Below, piece after piece: positions 12,741 through 29,000 of a stretch of DNA of 64,000 nucleotides. Source of the stretch: Euonymus europaeus (lineage: Eukaryota; Streptophyta; Magnoliopsida; Celastrales; Celastraceae); contig OY756965.1 in the NCBI GenBank assembly GCA_963580455.1, positions 260,501 to 324,500 on the forward strand, in the 5' to 3' direction. A program made the position numbers and the translations under genes. The stretch's first letter is position 1, and every line of letters starts with the position of its first letter. A model generated the notes under the pieces. That model did no database searches. It was not told where the DNA came from and saw nothing but the letters and a program-made list of their open reading frames with translations.

Positions 12741-12745
12741 GTTGT

Positions 12746-13000
12746 GGGATCCTTGACGAGAGATGATCATCTGTATCACCCATGTGGGGTGGTGCTTGTG
12801 GATATTCATGATAAAACCAGTATATATGTTCTCTGAGTGCAATTTTCTTCATGTTCGTAGGACACCAAACAATGCTGCTCAATCATCATCTAGTTCGGAT
12901 GTTTTTCTCTTTGGGGAGTGTCCCAGTCAAGCTATCCATGCTGTAATGAATGATTATCCAGTTTAATGAATTGCTTTTCTTCTCGAAAAAATAAAAAAAA
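12746..13000 (+). pseudogene. LINE retrotransposon 3' region, second part with poly(A) tail
   Basis: Continuation of the RNase H-like frame cut at 7360: it resumes as GSLTRDDHLYHPCGVVL and includes FLHVRRTPNNAA, a conserved end of LINE RNase H domains, with a stop at 12964-12966. The 3' end (TTAATGAATT ... TTCTCG followed by an A-rich tail to about 13000) resembles the 3' end of the LINE copy at 13457-13916, so both belong to one family. Confidence 0.65.
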
Positions 13001-13442
13001 GGTTTAAAAAGTGTAAACCCATAATTGATCAAACAATAATTCCAAAAAATAAGGCTATATATAATTAATAAGATGATTCATTCACAAGGGTCTTAATTAA
13101 ATGGAACCTAAACTGCCATTAAAATATGATTCATTTTTCAAATAGATTTTGTTGAGTAGATAGACGAGGATTTTCCATATGATTCAAGGATACACAAAAC
13201 TTGCATAAAGATATGGATCCCATTCACAGTTCAAAGATAACCATCATCAATTTCAATGACATAAAAACAAGCATGCCATAAATCAATCTCAAAGCTCAAT
13301 ACTACTTCCATGAATTGAATGCTGATAAAAGAAGAAATAATTTTTTTATAATATAATAATTACTGCCTTTATGGAAAACTAAAATGTATATATATATATA
13401 TATAGGTTCTGAAGTACTTCTTTCATTTTTGCAACAATCAAA
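13001..13442. other. Intergenic sequence with a (TA)n microsatellite
   Basis: AT-rich with no coding signal. A (TA)n run lies at about 13387-13404. Confidence 0.4.
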
Positions 13443-13930
13443 GATAGATTAGATTGGAGTGGGCTGGCATTGGAGTTGTGTGTCTTGATTCAACAGGACA
13501 AATCTTGCAATCAATTTTCCAGCGGGTGCATTCAGCTGGTGGTCCATCTATGATCGAAGCTCTCGCCTATAAGTTGGGACTGGATGTTGCAAAGAGGAAT
13601 CAATGGAGGAAAGTTCAATTGGAGAGCGATGCTTTAGACATTGTGAACATGTTGATTAAAGATTCGTTGCCCAATAATATTTATCTCAGTCATATCCTAC
13701 AGGAAGTCCAAGCTTTAGGAAAAGAACTTGAATGTGTCTTTATGTATACATCTAGATTGAACAATTCAATTGCTGATTGTTTGGTAGAATCTCTACTTCA
13801 AATCTGGAACAGGTGCATCTAGATGGCATTCCAGCATCTCTACATGTTACCAGTTCGGATTCTTGTACTTTGATTGATGCTTAATGAAATTTCTGTTTCC
13901 TCGAAGAAAAAAAAAGGATAGATTAGATTG
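13443..13930 (+). mobile_element. 5'-truncated LINE insertion with 14-bp target-site duplication
   Basis: The element body is 13457-13916 and carries an RNase H-like domain (WAGIGVVCLDSTG, QLESDALDIVNML, YTSRLNNSIADCL), a short 3' UTR and a tail of nine A at 13907-13915. It is flanked by identical GATAGATTAGATTG repeats at 13443-13456 and 13917-13930. Severe 5' truncation, a poly(A) tail and a long target duplication are the hallmarks of target-primed reverse transcription. Only the domain tail remains, so it cannot move on its own. Confidence 0.85.
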
Positions 13931-14973
13931 ACTGAAACCCGCAAGTTTCTTTCCTTCTTTTGCTATATATGCTTAATTCTAGTACCCCTTTCATTTGAAA
14001 ACCCACCCGCTCAAATTAATCTGTCTGTGATTCCAACTCATTGTATTTGTATTTAGAACGAGCTGTGCACAGTGTAGCTAGCTACTGCTAGGCTTGGTGA
14101 TGAGTAATGAGTGAATTGTCTCGTGAGATCGTGCTGTTCTTCTAATGTAGACATCTCAATAAATCATTTTCCCATTCAAATACAATTAAATAATGATATA
14201 AATCACACTGTTCTAAATCGCTGATGGATACACTCGCTCGCACAGTTGATCAATCGGGCACTTGATAGGTTTATATTTAAGTTGTTTCTTTTTAATTAAA
14301 TAGAAAAAATAAGTGTATTGGTTAGGAAAAATCCTCATCTATATATATTTTTACCAAATCTGTGTGCATAATTTATCTTGAAATTCTTTTTAATATTGTG
14401 TTTACTTGTGTGTATCAGACATCTCATTTCAATAAAATATCCTAGTTCATTACTTTTTATGCATGAAAGTCACAAGAGAATAATGTAAACTTGTCTTTCT
14501 ATTCTCATTCTCATTCCCACACACTTTTAATGAGAATGGAGATCCATTTTCTCTATTTCACATTCACACACTTTTTCTGGTTAGAAACTGAATCCCCATT
14601 TTTGGCCCATTGGGCCTGTTTGTGGACCCAATGGGCTAAAACCCAAAATTTAACTCTCATTTTCATGACACGTTTTTCTCTATCACCATTGGCTGCATCA
14701 TTTTAGGGAGCGTAAACGGCGGGCCAATGCAAGAAGACTTGAAGAAGACTTTTCAAAAGTCACCGTCAACGAACGGAAACGACTTATTAAGTCTAAAAAA
14801 GTCTTGGTCTACATTTGCTTTATTAATTAATATCTGCCTAAAAATTACACTAATCTTGGCAACATTGTACTTCTGATCAAAATCCAGGGGTAAAATAGGG
14901 AGAAGACTCGCTATAAGTAGCTGGAGGAGCTTACTGCCAGCCCCCCACCGCTGGCCGGAGGAGGAATTAACCA
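13931..14973 (+). promoter_or_regulatory. Upstream region of the calreticulin gene
   Basis: No coding exon. A TATA-like motif (CTATAAGTAG) at 14911-14920 lies about 55 bp before the start codon. I looked for an ER-stress element (CCAAT-N9-CCACG) and did not find one. Confidence 0.45.
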
Positions 14974-18996
<4,023 letters not shown>

Positions 18997-19695
18997 TGGG
19001 ATTACTAAATTTTGCTTGCATCTTTTCTGCACCAATGAACACTGGTTGCCTGTTATTGCCAGATGATCCTCACAGAAGTTTTTCACGCTGTTCTCTCTCT
19101 TGGGTTTTTTTGGGACTTCAATTGTATCAGTATAAAATATACCATGTTTACTTTTGCAAGCATGAACTTTCTTAGTAACATGAGTACTCCAACGAAGGTA
19201 AATCCTGCTGGTATGGTGCTCTGATGAAATTCACACTTAGAGACTTAATAAAGCTTCAGTGAAAGAAATTTGACTAATTAGTATAAATTGTCCTACTCTT
19301 GGTAAATTCCTAGAACTTTGCCTCCAGAAAAAATGTTTTACCAGCAGATTTGTGGCATGTTTACTACTGAAACAATAATTGATTCTGAAATTTTTTACAA
19401 CATATGCTCCTCCGATAAGCAAACATCTAGGGAAAAAAATCTATAAGAAAACTATCCTTGAACAACATTTTAGTTGACGGTTATGTCGGAAAAGAACTTT
19501 GATAGGAGTATAGGTTAAGAAACACATCATCTTCTCCGAACAGCAGTCTGACCGTTCATTTGTGGGACTGCTGACCCTGGTTGCTGTCTCTGGCCAGTAC
19601 CCTCGCTCACCCATATTCATTGCTTGGGTTATGGCATTCATGATTATTAGTCCAAGAGGCATCAAGTACATCCACTGGAAGCAAAAGATCATATA
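18997..19695. other. 3' UTR of the calreticulin gene and intergenic sequence
   Basis: AT-rich, with no coding signal I can support. It ends at the target site (GATTG, 19696-19700) of the large gypsy element. Confidence 0.4.
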
Positions 19696-19700
19696 GATTG

Positions 19701-20144
19701 TGATGACGTCTCAAATCAGTCCAAGACGTATCGGGATAGGTTTGAACAAGAGCTTTCTCGTCTGATGATATCCTCCTTTGTACTAGCTTCCTCTCAACAA
19801 TAGAGTTACCCTGTAATAAAGAGCAAACGTAAACTAGAGGCCCGCCAGAGAGTGTTCTCTGGCTTTGGCGCTCCGACGCTCAAGTCAGATGCTAGCACAA
19901 AGTAACTCTGTAAAGTGCACTGCTCGGTGCTCTTTTCATAAGTTCAAAGTTGTTCTTTTACCTGAGGGTTTCCCTCTTTTTATAGTGAAGGTAGTTCCTG
20001 TTTGGGTAGTTCATGACAGCTTTTTACCACTCTGAGGATGAGTACCGAGGAATGTACATCCTTCTTCTCGGTACCGAGCATAAAGCTGGTGACTATTATA
20101 TCCACGTGTCGTGTTGTCATTGTAGGGGAAAATTATCCTCATCA
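19701..20144 (-). repeat. Left (3') LTR of the Tat-like element
   Basis: 444 bp. On the minus strand it contains a TATA box (CACTATAAAA, complement around 19978-19987) and a CACGTG G-box near 20104. By eye it is nearly identical to the right LTR, with a few substitutions. Confidence 0.92.
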
Positions 20145-20366
20145 GTTGCCCCCTCAGACCTGTGATTGGTCATCGTAGGACCAATGATAGGTCTGTATGA
20201 GTGGACGTTTGGGTTCCCGAGGCTGACATTAATTGTGAGTCGTTGAACGACTAAGATTTGATTGCTCTTGATCCAGTGGTTATTTGATGTGCAGAGGTTG
20301 AGCGGCCCAGATGAGAGAATGCAGTACGTCTCGTCATCGGGTCCGTTGACCGGGGCGGTCTTCGGC

Positions 20367-20374
20367 TATAAATA
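20367..20374 (+). promoter_or_regulatory. TATA box of the opposite-strand gene
   Basis: TATAAATA in the context GGCTATAAATAGCG lies 127 bp before the plus-strand ATG at 20501, outside the LTR. The position suits an independent promoter for the gene carried antisense to the retroelement. Confidence 0.6.
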
Positions 20375-20500
20375 GCGAGGATGTCACTGTCCAATTCATT
20401 CGCTGCCAAGATTGAGAGCCCCGAGCATTGTCTATCCAAGCAAACGTAATCTTCTTTTTCCGAGCAAATACTCTCTTCTTCGTCTTATCAGGTACGAGAA

Positions 20501-22571
20501 ATGTCTTCCCCTTCTTCGGATAGTGATATTAATGTGTTAGAGGAAGCCGATTTAGGAACTTCTCCTTCGACCTCTAACTCTCCTCCCGTTAGGACGAGCA
20601 TTAGACTACCCCTAGCAGAACGCCCTTTCTTTGCCCCTCCTCGGTTCAAACTACAGGAGGCCCGAGCAGCAGGTGATGGTTCTCGGGAGCCTAGGAATCT
20701 TAGTTGTAGCCTTTCAGCCTCCGAGGTGGAATCCCAACGTAAATTGTTCGGTATTCCCTAGCCTTGCAGGCCTGTGCCTGAGGGAGTATCTCCATTCCGT
20801 CCTCAACATGGGGAGTTTGCCATTTCTACCACCGCGCTATCATTTGGTTGTCGGATACCGATTGCCCCAGCAATATGCTCTTTCTTTGATCGGTTCGACA
20901 TTTGCCCTACCTGTCTCGCTCCCAATTCTTGGGTGTTTCTCGGCACAATTCTCTACTACTGTGCCGAGCTTCGCGTCCCTTTTTCTTCTAATGTTCTTCA
21001 ACACATTTTCTCCCTTTGTAGAGCTCCGAGAAACCCTGGACTTTGCTATTTAAAGTTCAAGAAGGGTTTGGTTGCTCCAAAGTATTCCTCTTCCAATCAT
21101 CATTGGAAGTCTAGTTATTTCTTTGTTCGGATGCCTTTGGGCGAGGACGAGGATCTTCCTTTTAGGACCTCGTGGGTTGTCCCAAAATTCAGTAAATTCA
21201 AGCGACTTCCCCAACTTTCTCCTCAGGAGCTTGACTGGTATCTTACTCTCAGAGGCCCTTTCACTAAGCCTTCTGTGCCTTTGATATGCCGAGCAGTAGA
21301 CTTTACAAGGGCTCATAGGTCCGAGCAAGCGATGCAAGGTGGGGACCTGCTCTTGCTCGGTTTTGTTTATAACTTTCTTATACTAATCATGTTGATTACT
21401 GATTCTTGTTACTTCTCAGATATGTCGTCGGCTGCTGATTACCTGAAGTTGCAGAAGAAGACTGCCAACTTGGGCAAGAAGAGGAGACCTGACGGGGGTG
21501 TTGAACCGAGCAAGAAGAAGAGGGTTATCCCTGCTGAGGGTGCCCAAGTCAAACCAGGCCGAGGAAAAGACTTGGGTCGCGGTCGTGGTGTCTTCATTTC
21601 TACCCCGTCTTTCCGGGCCGTTGGATCCCCTTCTCGTACATCCGACGCCCGCTCTTCTTCTCCTCCTCACAGGATGGGGGACGTTCACATTCCTCGGTGG
21701 AATGTGCGTCTATCTGATACAGTGGCCGATTCTCGGGTAGCCTTGGAGATGCTAGAGAATCTGTCTCTTCCGTCGGACCAAAGGCGAGCCGAGGAGATGA
21801 CCACCGAGGAGAAGATGGGCGCTTCGGCCGTCAAGCTGATGGAGGTACAGGCTTCTGCTCGGAACACTATTTAGCATGTTTTCCTTCAGCTTGCTTAATA
21901 ACTCTTTTCTTTTCTTTTTTTGTCATTTGCAGCTGACTTCGCTTCTCGGTAAGTTGTCACTGGACATCCGAAGTTCGGCAGCGGAGAAGAGGACTGCCTC
22001 CCAAGAGATTCTGCTACTCAAGGGAGCTCTTGGTCGGACAGAGACCGCTCTGAAGCTGACGAAGTTGGACCTCGAGAAGACGCAGGAGTCCGAGAATTTG
22101 CTGACCAAGAAGCTGAAGGAAGCCGAGGATGAGCTCGCAAGACAAAAGTCAGCAGCTGAGGCTGACGGGGCCATCCTGTTTGAAAGCGGGCGACAAGCTG
22201 GTCTCCGAGAGTTTCGCGACTCTGAGGAGTTCCAACTTACCCTTAAGCAAGAAGGCTTTTTCTGTTTCCAGGCTGCTGTCAAAGAAGCTCGGAGGTTCCT
22301 CGTCATCAAAGGCCAGAGCTCGGACATTTTGGATGAGCTATGTCCAGTCATAGCGGGGAAAGACGATGAGGATGTGGTGAAGGAAGACGCATACGAGCAG
22401 TTCCGCCTTCTTCAAGAGGATGAGGGGGACGTCGAGGAGGACATCGATAAGTACATGGATACTGATGTTCCGGCGATCCCTCTGAGGAATGAAGAAGTCG
22501 ACGCGCCCACTCCTCCTGTTGAAGGTGAGACAGAGCGGGCTGCCGAGGAGCAAGTTGATATCGAAAATTAG
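20501..22571 (+). pseudogene. Opposite-strand gene of the Tat-like element (gypsy-type putative transposon protein), 3 exons, one early stop
   Basis: Inferred exons are 20501-21338, 21420-21844 and 21933-22571, about 632 codons. Intron 2 (GTACAG ... TTTGCAG) is needed because the frame closes at 21872 and continues in another frame at 21933. Intron 1 (81 bp, TACTAATC branch-like motif, CTTCTCAG acceptor) is optional because it is open and in frame. The N-terminal half (RLPLAERPFF, then PLICRAVDFTRAH) resembles the plant 'putative gypsy type transposon' domain (PF04195). The middle is basic and Ser/Arg-rich (GKKRRPDGG, SKKKRVIP). Exon 3 is a long predicted coiled coil and an acidic tail. A TAG at 20759-20761 (codon 87) cuts this copy. 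Function is unknown; a nucleic-acid-binding or regulatory protein of the element is only a guess. Confidence 0.65.
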
Positions 22572-23136
22572 AACTTTGTTTTTTCCTTTTTTTTTCTTTC
22601 TTGATCGAACTCTGTTCTCTATGTTTGTATATAACGTTTTTAATTTTATTGAAGTCGTGTTCTTTTCTCCTCATTCCTTGTCTATCACTGTCCATCTTTT
22701 TCTTCGAAAATCATAACTTAAAACGCAGCTTGTTGTAACTGATTTGGGAACAAGTAGTGTTGTGGCCCAAATTTGCTCAGGTCGTAGCCAACTGGTTTCG
22801 ACTTGGCTGTTGTAACTCATATTCAACGAGTTGAAACAAAACTATGTTTGCTGTGGCCCAAACTTGCTCGGGTCGTAGCTAACTTGTTTCTGCTTGGCTG
22901 TTGTAACTCATATTTAACGAGTTGAAACAAAACCTGTTTTTCCTCGGTCTCCTGACCTTAGCGGGCTTGTAATTATGCTCAGGCATTGCGGCTGACTTGT
23001 GCCGAGCAACGCTTAATTTTGAGGATCCTTATTGCAAAACAAACTACTTTCATTGAATCAGCAAAATCCTAAGTCTCGTGTAAGAAACGAGTTTTGAAAT
23101 GGAAATTATGCTTAAGTACATGCCAGCAGGTTTAAA
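22572..23136 (-). repeat. Non-coding spacer of the Tat-like element with a 91-bp tandem repeat
   Basis: Lies between the 3' ends of the opposite-strand gene and the polyprotein. Two direct copies start with TGTGGCCCAA at 22761 and 22852 and are diverged by a few bases. Tandem repeats in this position are common in Tat-lineage elements. Confidence 0.6.
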
Positions 23137-23763
23137 TTAAGCATAGTATCTTCGGAGGTTCTCGGCATTCCAAGGTCTCATCTCTCCTGGCTTCTCGGGA
23201 TTTTCCAGCTTGTAAGTACCATCAAGCAGAACTTTGATAACTCGGAAAGGTCCTTCCCAAGTTTCTCCGAGCTTACCTGGATGCCTTCCGGCCGCAGTAG
23301 CTTTCCTTAGAACCCAGTCTCCTTCTGAAAACTTCCTTGTTCGGACCCTTTTGTTGTAATATCGGGCCGTTCTTTGCTTGTAAGCAGCAATCCTGATCCG
23401 AGCAGTCTCTCGAGCCTCTTCCAAGAAATCCAGATTATTGAGCAATAAGTCATTGTTACCTGATTCTTCAAACTCAGTTATACGAGGAGTGGGAACTCCA
23501 ATTTCAACTGGGATAGCAGCTTCTGATCCGAATACTAAGGAGAAAGGTGTCTCTCCTGTTGATGTCCGAGGCGTAGTCCGATAAGACCATAGGACGCTAT
23601 GGAGCTGCTCGGTCCAAAGTCCCTTGGCTTGGTCCAGACGAGCCTTGATTCCTTGTAGTATGATTCGGTTGATGACTTCTACTTGCCCATTAGCTTGCGG
23701 GTGAGCTACGGCAGTAACCCTGAGGTTGATGCCGTGTTCCTCACAAAACTGCCGTATGTTGGC
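23137..23763 (-). pseudogene. Integrase C-terminal part of the Tat-like polyprotein
   Basis: The minus-strand frame continues the gypsy integrase core (FCEEHGINLRVTAVAHPQ, then NGQVEVINR with the third catalytic acid). It runs on through the C-terminal part (LWSYRTTPRTSTGETPF, WEGPFRVI) to a stop at 23137-23139. It is cut off from the N-terminal part by the element at 23764-30528. Compared with the usual gypsy integrase, roughly 70-80 residues between GLDLLGPF and this fragment are absent from the window, including the second catalytic Asp. Confidence 0.88.
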
Positions 23764-26016
23764 TGTCACGCCCCGACCCGCCGGCACGTGACGTGTAGAT
23801 AAACCTCACTCCCGTCTCTTTTTTTTTTCCAGAACTCAACAAAATGTTTTAAATAATATAATTATCAATATACTTAAAATATAGGTGCGAGATATAAGTA
23901 CATAATAGTTTCTTATAACCGGCTGAGACTCCAACTCAGCAATCCCAATCCCCTGGGTCCACTCAACCCTTACTTAGCACATCGGTATGTACGCCAACTC
24001 CTCTGTCTTACCTGCGCTCGCAGTCCGACTGATCACGACCATCTCACCTGAGTATATAAAAAAAAATGGAAAGTAGGGGGTGAGCCGAAGCTCAGTAGGA
24101 AATACCGTATTCATACACAAAACATTCACAAATAACTATTGACAGAAGCACGAAAATTTAATTAACACTTCTATTTCTCAACCCGCCTTGAATCTTCATC
24201 ACCACCTCGAACGCCTTTCGACCTCATCGCGGGAAGCTATTTTCTCCGCTTTCCGACCTCCTCGCCGGAAGCTATTTTCTCCGCTTTCCGACCTCCTCGC
24301 CGGAAGCAAACTACGAGTAAGGAAGGTAGGCACTTTCTTCTACCCGGGACTTGCCACCCCTTCACTATGTGGCCGCATAGCGAATCCTTACTCGGATTTT
24401 CATCCACTGTACGTACAGGGCTATCACTCGCTCCCAACACCAAGACACAACCCCCCCTCTCATCATCTTTCACATGCCCGATGAACGACTTCAGAACAAA
24501 TAACATAGAGCTTACAATTCATCACGTAAAGCATCACAAAGAGCATGTTCATCACAAAGTATATCACGAAGATTCCAACCAAAAGTATCCAAACAATTCA
24601 TGACCACGTCAGACCATGTCATGAATCAATATTAGAAACTAAAGTTCCACGTCGTATTCCATTGAACAACAACTACAATAAATTATTTATATTGTAACCA
24701 CACAAATAGAACTATGATAATCATAGTCTTGCCTGGCTCATTTTTTTTCCATGCCTGCACGGCTCCAAAGATATCAGTACAACCCATGGTTTAACTTGTA
24801 AAGCTTATGACATATAAACACCACTTTTAGTTTAGATTGTCACCAATATATGACTCCGCCTACCCGATCAAATAAATAAAAAAGAATTAATAAGCATTCC
24901 AGTAGCAACTAACAGAGCCATTCAATGTTTAAGCCATATTACCAATTCATGCCATTCACCCAATTGGACAATGACCCATGGACAATGACCCACACGCTGG
25001 GACACAAGTAGTAAGAACTACTCCAAATTCAATGTCCTGTACCTATAAAGATATATATGTATATATATATATATACACAACTCATCAATCATCACGTGTG
25101 CACATATAATTCATAATTTGTATCACGGAAGTACAAGTTAATGAACTCATTGAATTCAATATCACTACAACATCAATATATACAGCACCACATCCAAAGT
25201 AACATGAAACCACTTTATAGCATGAAACCACTTTAAGAACACAAAACCACCAAATACAGTATCAACCCTTGCACAATCTGAAACAAGGCGTCATCCTGCT
25301 AGATGTCACAGAATATTACCATACAACTGCCCTACCAGCTCCTTAATTAGTATTAACAAAGCATTTAGCCTAAGATATAACAAAGCTGGGTATTTCCTAC
25401 CTCTCTTGAAGCGTGCCTCTTGACCCATTAGAGCCACCAAAGTCACCCTCTCCACCAAAGTCACCCGACCAATTAAGCTAACATGTCTTGTCCAATGCAC
25501 TGATTTGGGAAATCGGCAAGCCCAGATGATCTCCACAAAAAGTCACCCTCTCCTCCTCTTTTTTCTCGGTTCTTCTCCATTCTTCTACTGCTTTCCTTTT
25601 CTTTCTTTTCCTTTATCTTACTGTTAAGTTGGTTATCACGTGACCTTATCTCTTCTTTCTCAATTATCCTTAACTTTCTTTTTTTATTTATTTATGAGTT
25701 ATGTATATTCAATTCCTTTGGCAACCCATCTGAGCCCATCATCCATTATTTACGTAAGATGCCCTTCCACTATTTACAAACCAACATTCTTCACTTAAAT
25801 ATTTATAACACCACATCTTCAATCATTTCCATTTTTTCTCAATTCTCAATTAAGTATCACTCATATTTGTCCTATATTTGTTAGAAGAGAGATAAATTTA
25901 ACCCCGGTTTAATTATCTAGTTCACTATTGTACCATTGTACACGCGTCATCTTCATATTCGATATTTCCTTTGTTATTATTATTATATATACATTTTTTT
26001 TGGTCAGGATATCACA
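23764..26016 (-). repeat. Complete LTR in inverted orientation
   Basis: It begins TGTCACGCCCCGACCCGCC, the complement of the LTR end seen next to the primer-binding site. It ends GGTCAGGATATCACA, the complement of the LTR start seen after the purine tract at 29740. The 2253-bp length is the best estimate of the full LTR. Its left edge is a precise LTR terminus against Tat integrase sequence. Confidence 0.75.
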
Positions 26017-26065
26017 TTCGTGAGGTTTATCTACACGTCACGTGCCGGCGGGTCGGGGCGTGACA

Positions 26066-29000
26066 AGGTGGTATCGGAGCAGTAGGTTGGAGTTAGGACT
26101 GAATGGAGGGTATGTACACCGGATCTGTCTTCTGCCTCACAGCCGATCGGGAAGGTACACATAGTACCGTGTGGGATATATTTTAGAGATTCTTTGTTAG
26201 CTCATTGGCAGACATGCATGTGTAACATGACCGATATATTTGTTGGAGGATGAAAAAAAAACAAGAATGAGTACGGTACGATATAACTCAGGGGTGACTT
26301 GAAAATTTGATTAATATATATTGTGTGCCATGGATGATGATTTTCGGAGTATGTACACATGAGAAGTGTTGCGTGTTCAGAAAAAAAAAATTAAATTAAT
26401 TATTGTTAAAATGTTGTTGAAGTAGTTTGGTTGGAGGATAGCGTCGGGTGCCCATTAAATTGGTGTTGCATGATTGGTAGGAAGTACCGTAATTGATAAT
26501 AAGTTTTGTGGTGTAACTTAAAAAAAAAAAAATTGTGCGTGCGGATTTAGTTAATTTGATATTGAGATTGTGTTAATTTGATGGTGAATTCGAGCGAAAT
26601 TTTGTGATGAAGAGGGCGATGGTATTCCATGTATGGGGATACTGGCTTAAACTGGGGTGAGTTCTAGGAAACTAATCCTAAATTGAAGTAATTTCTCATG
26701 TGTTTGTTTATTATAAATTTTTGGGATGGCAATTCAGTGATTATGTGAATGTAAATCATGTGTTATACTCGATTATGCTTGATGGACTAATTATAGAAAC
26801 CTACTTGATATGAGTTGAGATGGCTATATACCTAACTTTAAGATGAATTGATGCTATACGGGTTCCATGCCTTAATAATGGTGACGCTCATACTGGCTAA
26901 TTACTGAGTTGTAGGAAGTGCTTTAAGTTTACAACAAATTGAAATAAAAGTGGTTTCAGTGTTCCGCATGTGATACATGGAATTTGTGAGTGATGTGCTT
27001 GATAATGAAAGGTAATGAACGGTAAGTTATTCGAATTATGTAATCAGTGCTAGGCTGAGTTTGAGTGTTTATGGGTGAAGTTATTACTTTTGATAATTGA
27101 GAAGTCTAGCCGAGAAGGAATGCGATCACTAGTTATTATAGTTGTGGTGAAGTGGTGTTGCGGTGCTTATAATTGTGAGATTTTAATTAACACTAATATG
27201 ACTGGTTAGCCGTGAACTGCATGATTTACTAATTAAAGTGAGTACAGTAGGGAACAATAATACTGATGATTATAATGACTGGTAATGATTGAGACGCTAG
27301 GTGAATTTTTCATGGTTTGTATTAAATGTGGTGTGGATTGTAGTCTATTGAAGGAACTTTCAGCGGGTCGAGGTGATAACCATCAGTATCAAAATTGATT
27401 CCCCAACAGGTGATATGAAAGTTTAGTGGGAGGAGTGAAGATTCTTGTGGTAAAGGAATTTGATGATCAGGTAAATTGATTGTTCTTATTGGAAATATCC
27501 TGACTTTAGCAAGCTGAGAGGTAGAATTTATACATTGTTGTGCTATAATTGTGACTGGATGGAACATGTTGAGATTTTGAGTTGTTCCTGTTACATGTTG
27601 CATAAATTGGGATTTATGACTTTGCTTTGCCTATTTGTGATGGTAGTTGCCGAAGGCAATAGTGGAAATTATTGCTGATGGTTGTTGGCCAATTTGAGTG
27701 AGTAGACATACTAGTGTAGAATTAGAGTTAATGACCTGGCATGATATAATACAAAGTGGTTGTCGAACTGTGAGTAGCAGTGTCATATTGGTTGATGAGA
27801 AGTTACGGTTATGGTGTAGGGCGCTAGTATGTTTGAATATTGGGAAAATTGGATGTCTATAAAGTGATATGTGACAAATCTGGAATTTTGGTGGATATCA
27901 TGGTATGTTTATCAAATTAGAGTTTAGCAACAAAAAAAAAATGATGAACGTAAGTACATGTGGTTCGTTATTTATGGTCAATGTGAATATGGAAGAAACT
28001 TTGTTTAGCATTTATTGATTAAAGGTGTAGTTCTAAATGAACAACTTGTGACAAGTTGAGGTTGAAATTGGTTCATAGGTTGAATCTTGAGCATGTAAAT
28101 CCCAGGTGATATATGTTGGAATAATGGGGTGTTCACCTTGTTTAATTACGTGAATAGGAGTGGCTATATATTATGTGATATATACACTAAAGTTTTGGAT
28201 TATAAGCATAGCTGAGAGTTAACGATTGTGGTTCGTATGACTTTGTGGAAGCATATGAGTTATAAACTATATTGGGAAAGGGGAAGGAAAAAAAATACAT
28301 TAGAGGATATTGTAGCAGTACATTAGATGATATTCTAGCAGTACAAAAGAGGACTATTTTACATAGCATATTTGGGCAAACCTCAAAGCCAACAAGTGGA
28401 GATAATACAATGGTAGATTGTGGGAATTTGTACATGGATAGTAGGAAATAGTACAGACCAAGATGAGGACATATTAGTAGATATGTTATTGGTACTATCT
28501 AGCAGTGGTCGAACCATCCAGCCCATTCCTCCGTGCTATATGGCTCAGTACGAGGGAGTGACCTGAGGGGGTAATCGGAGTCAGTGTTGTATAGGTCAGC
28601 AGAGTTGTTGTTTAGGGTGGTTGTGGCTAGGGTGGCATCCTGACTATTCTCTAGTGGTGCTACTAGCCGGATTAGAGAGTTGAGTTTGGATATGATTTGA
28701 TCATATAACCTCTCAACGACTTGGAGTTGTCTCTGAATCTCCTCTAACTCGTGGAGTGTGCGGGAAGAGTTATCATGAGAGTGGGTATCCATTAGAGTAG
28801 AGGGAAAAGAAAACAAGGGTAGTAGATTCTCTGAAGACGAGTTGAGCTTCTCTAAAATGAGGTTTAAATAGAAGGGGAGTATAAACGGATAAGGATGGAA
28901 TTATTTATTCAAGAAACACATGTCGTTATGGGTGGATTGAGGGGCCAGTAGGATAAGAACGGGATCGTCTGCCCAACTTTGTTGTGTCAGTATTCAGTTT

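Noticed and set aside
19441..19692. 83-codon minus-strand open frame next to the Tat-like LTR
   Set aside because: No family recognised, stop-rich neighbours, composition like the intergenic DNA around it.
23764..26065. 2.3-kb DNA transposon with 46-bp terminal inverted repeats
   Set aside because: No transposase and no target duplication; the interior is an inverted LTR whose ends match the neighbouring retroelement.
28499..28816. 105-codon open frame on the minus strand inside the LARD-like element
   Set aside because: No recognisable domain, isolated, antisense to the element and flanked by stop-rich sequence; chance is the simplest reading.
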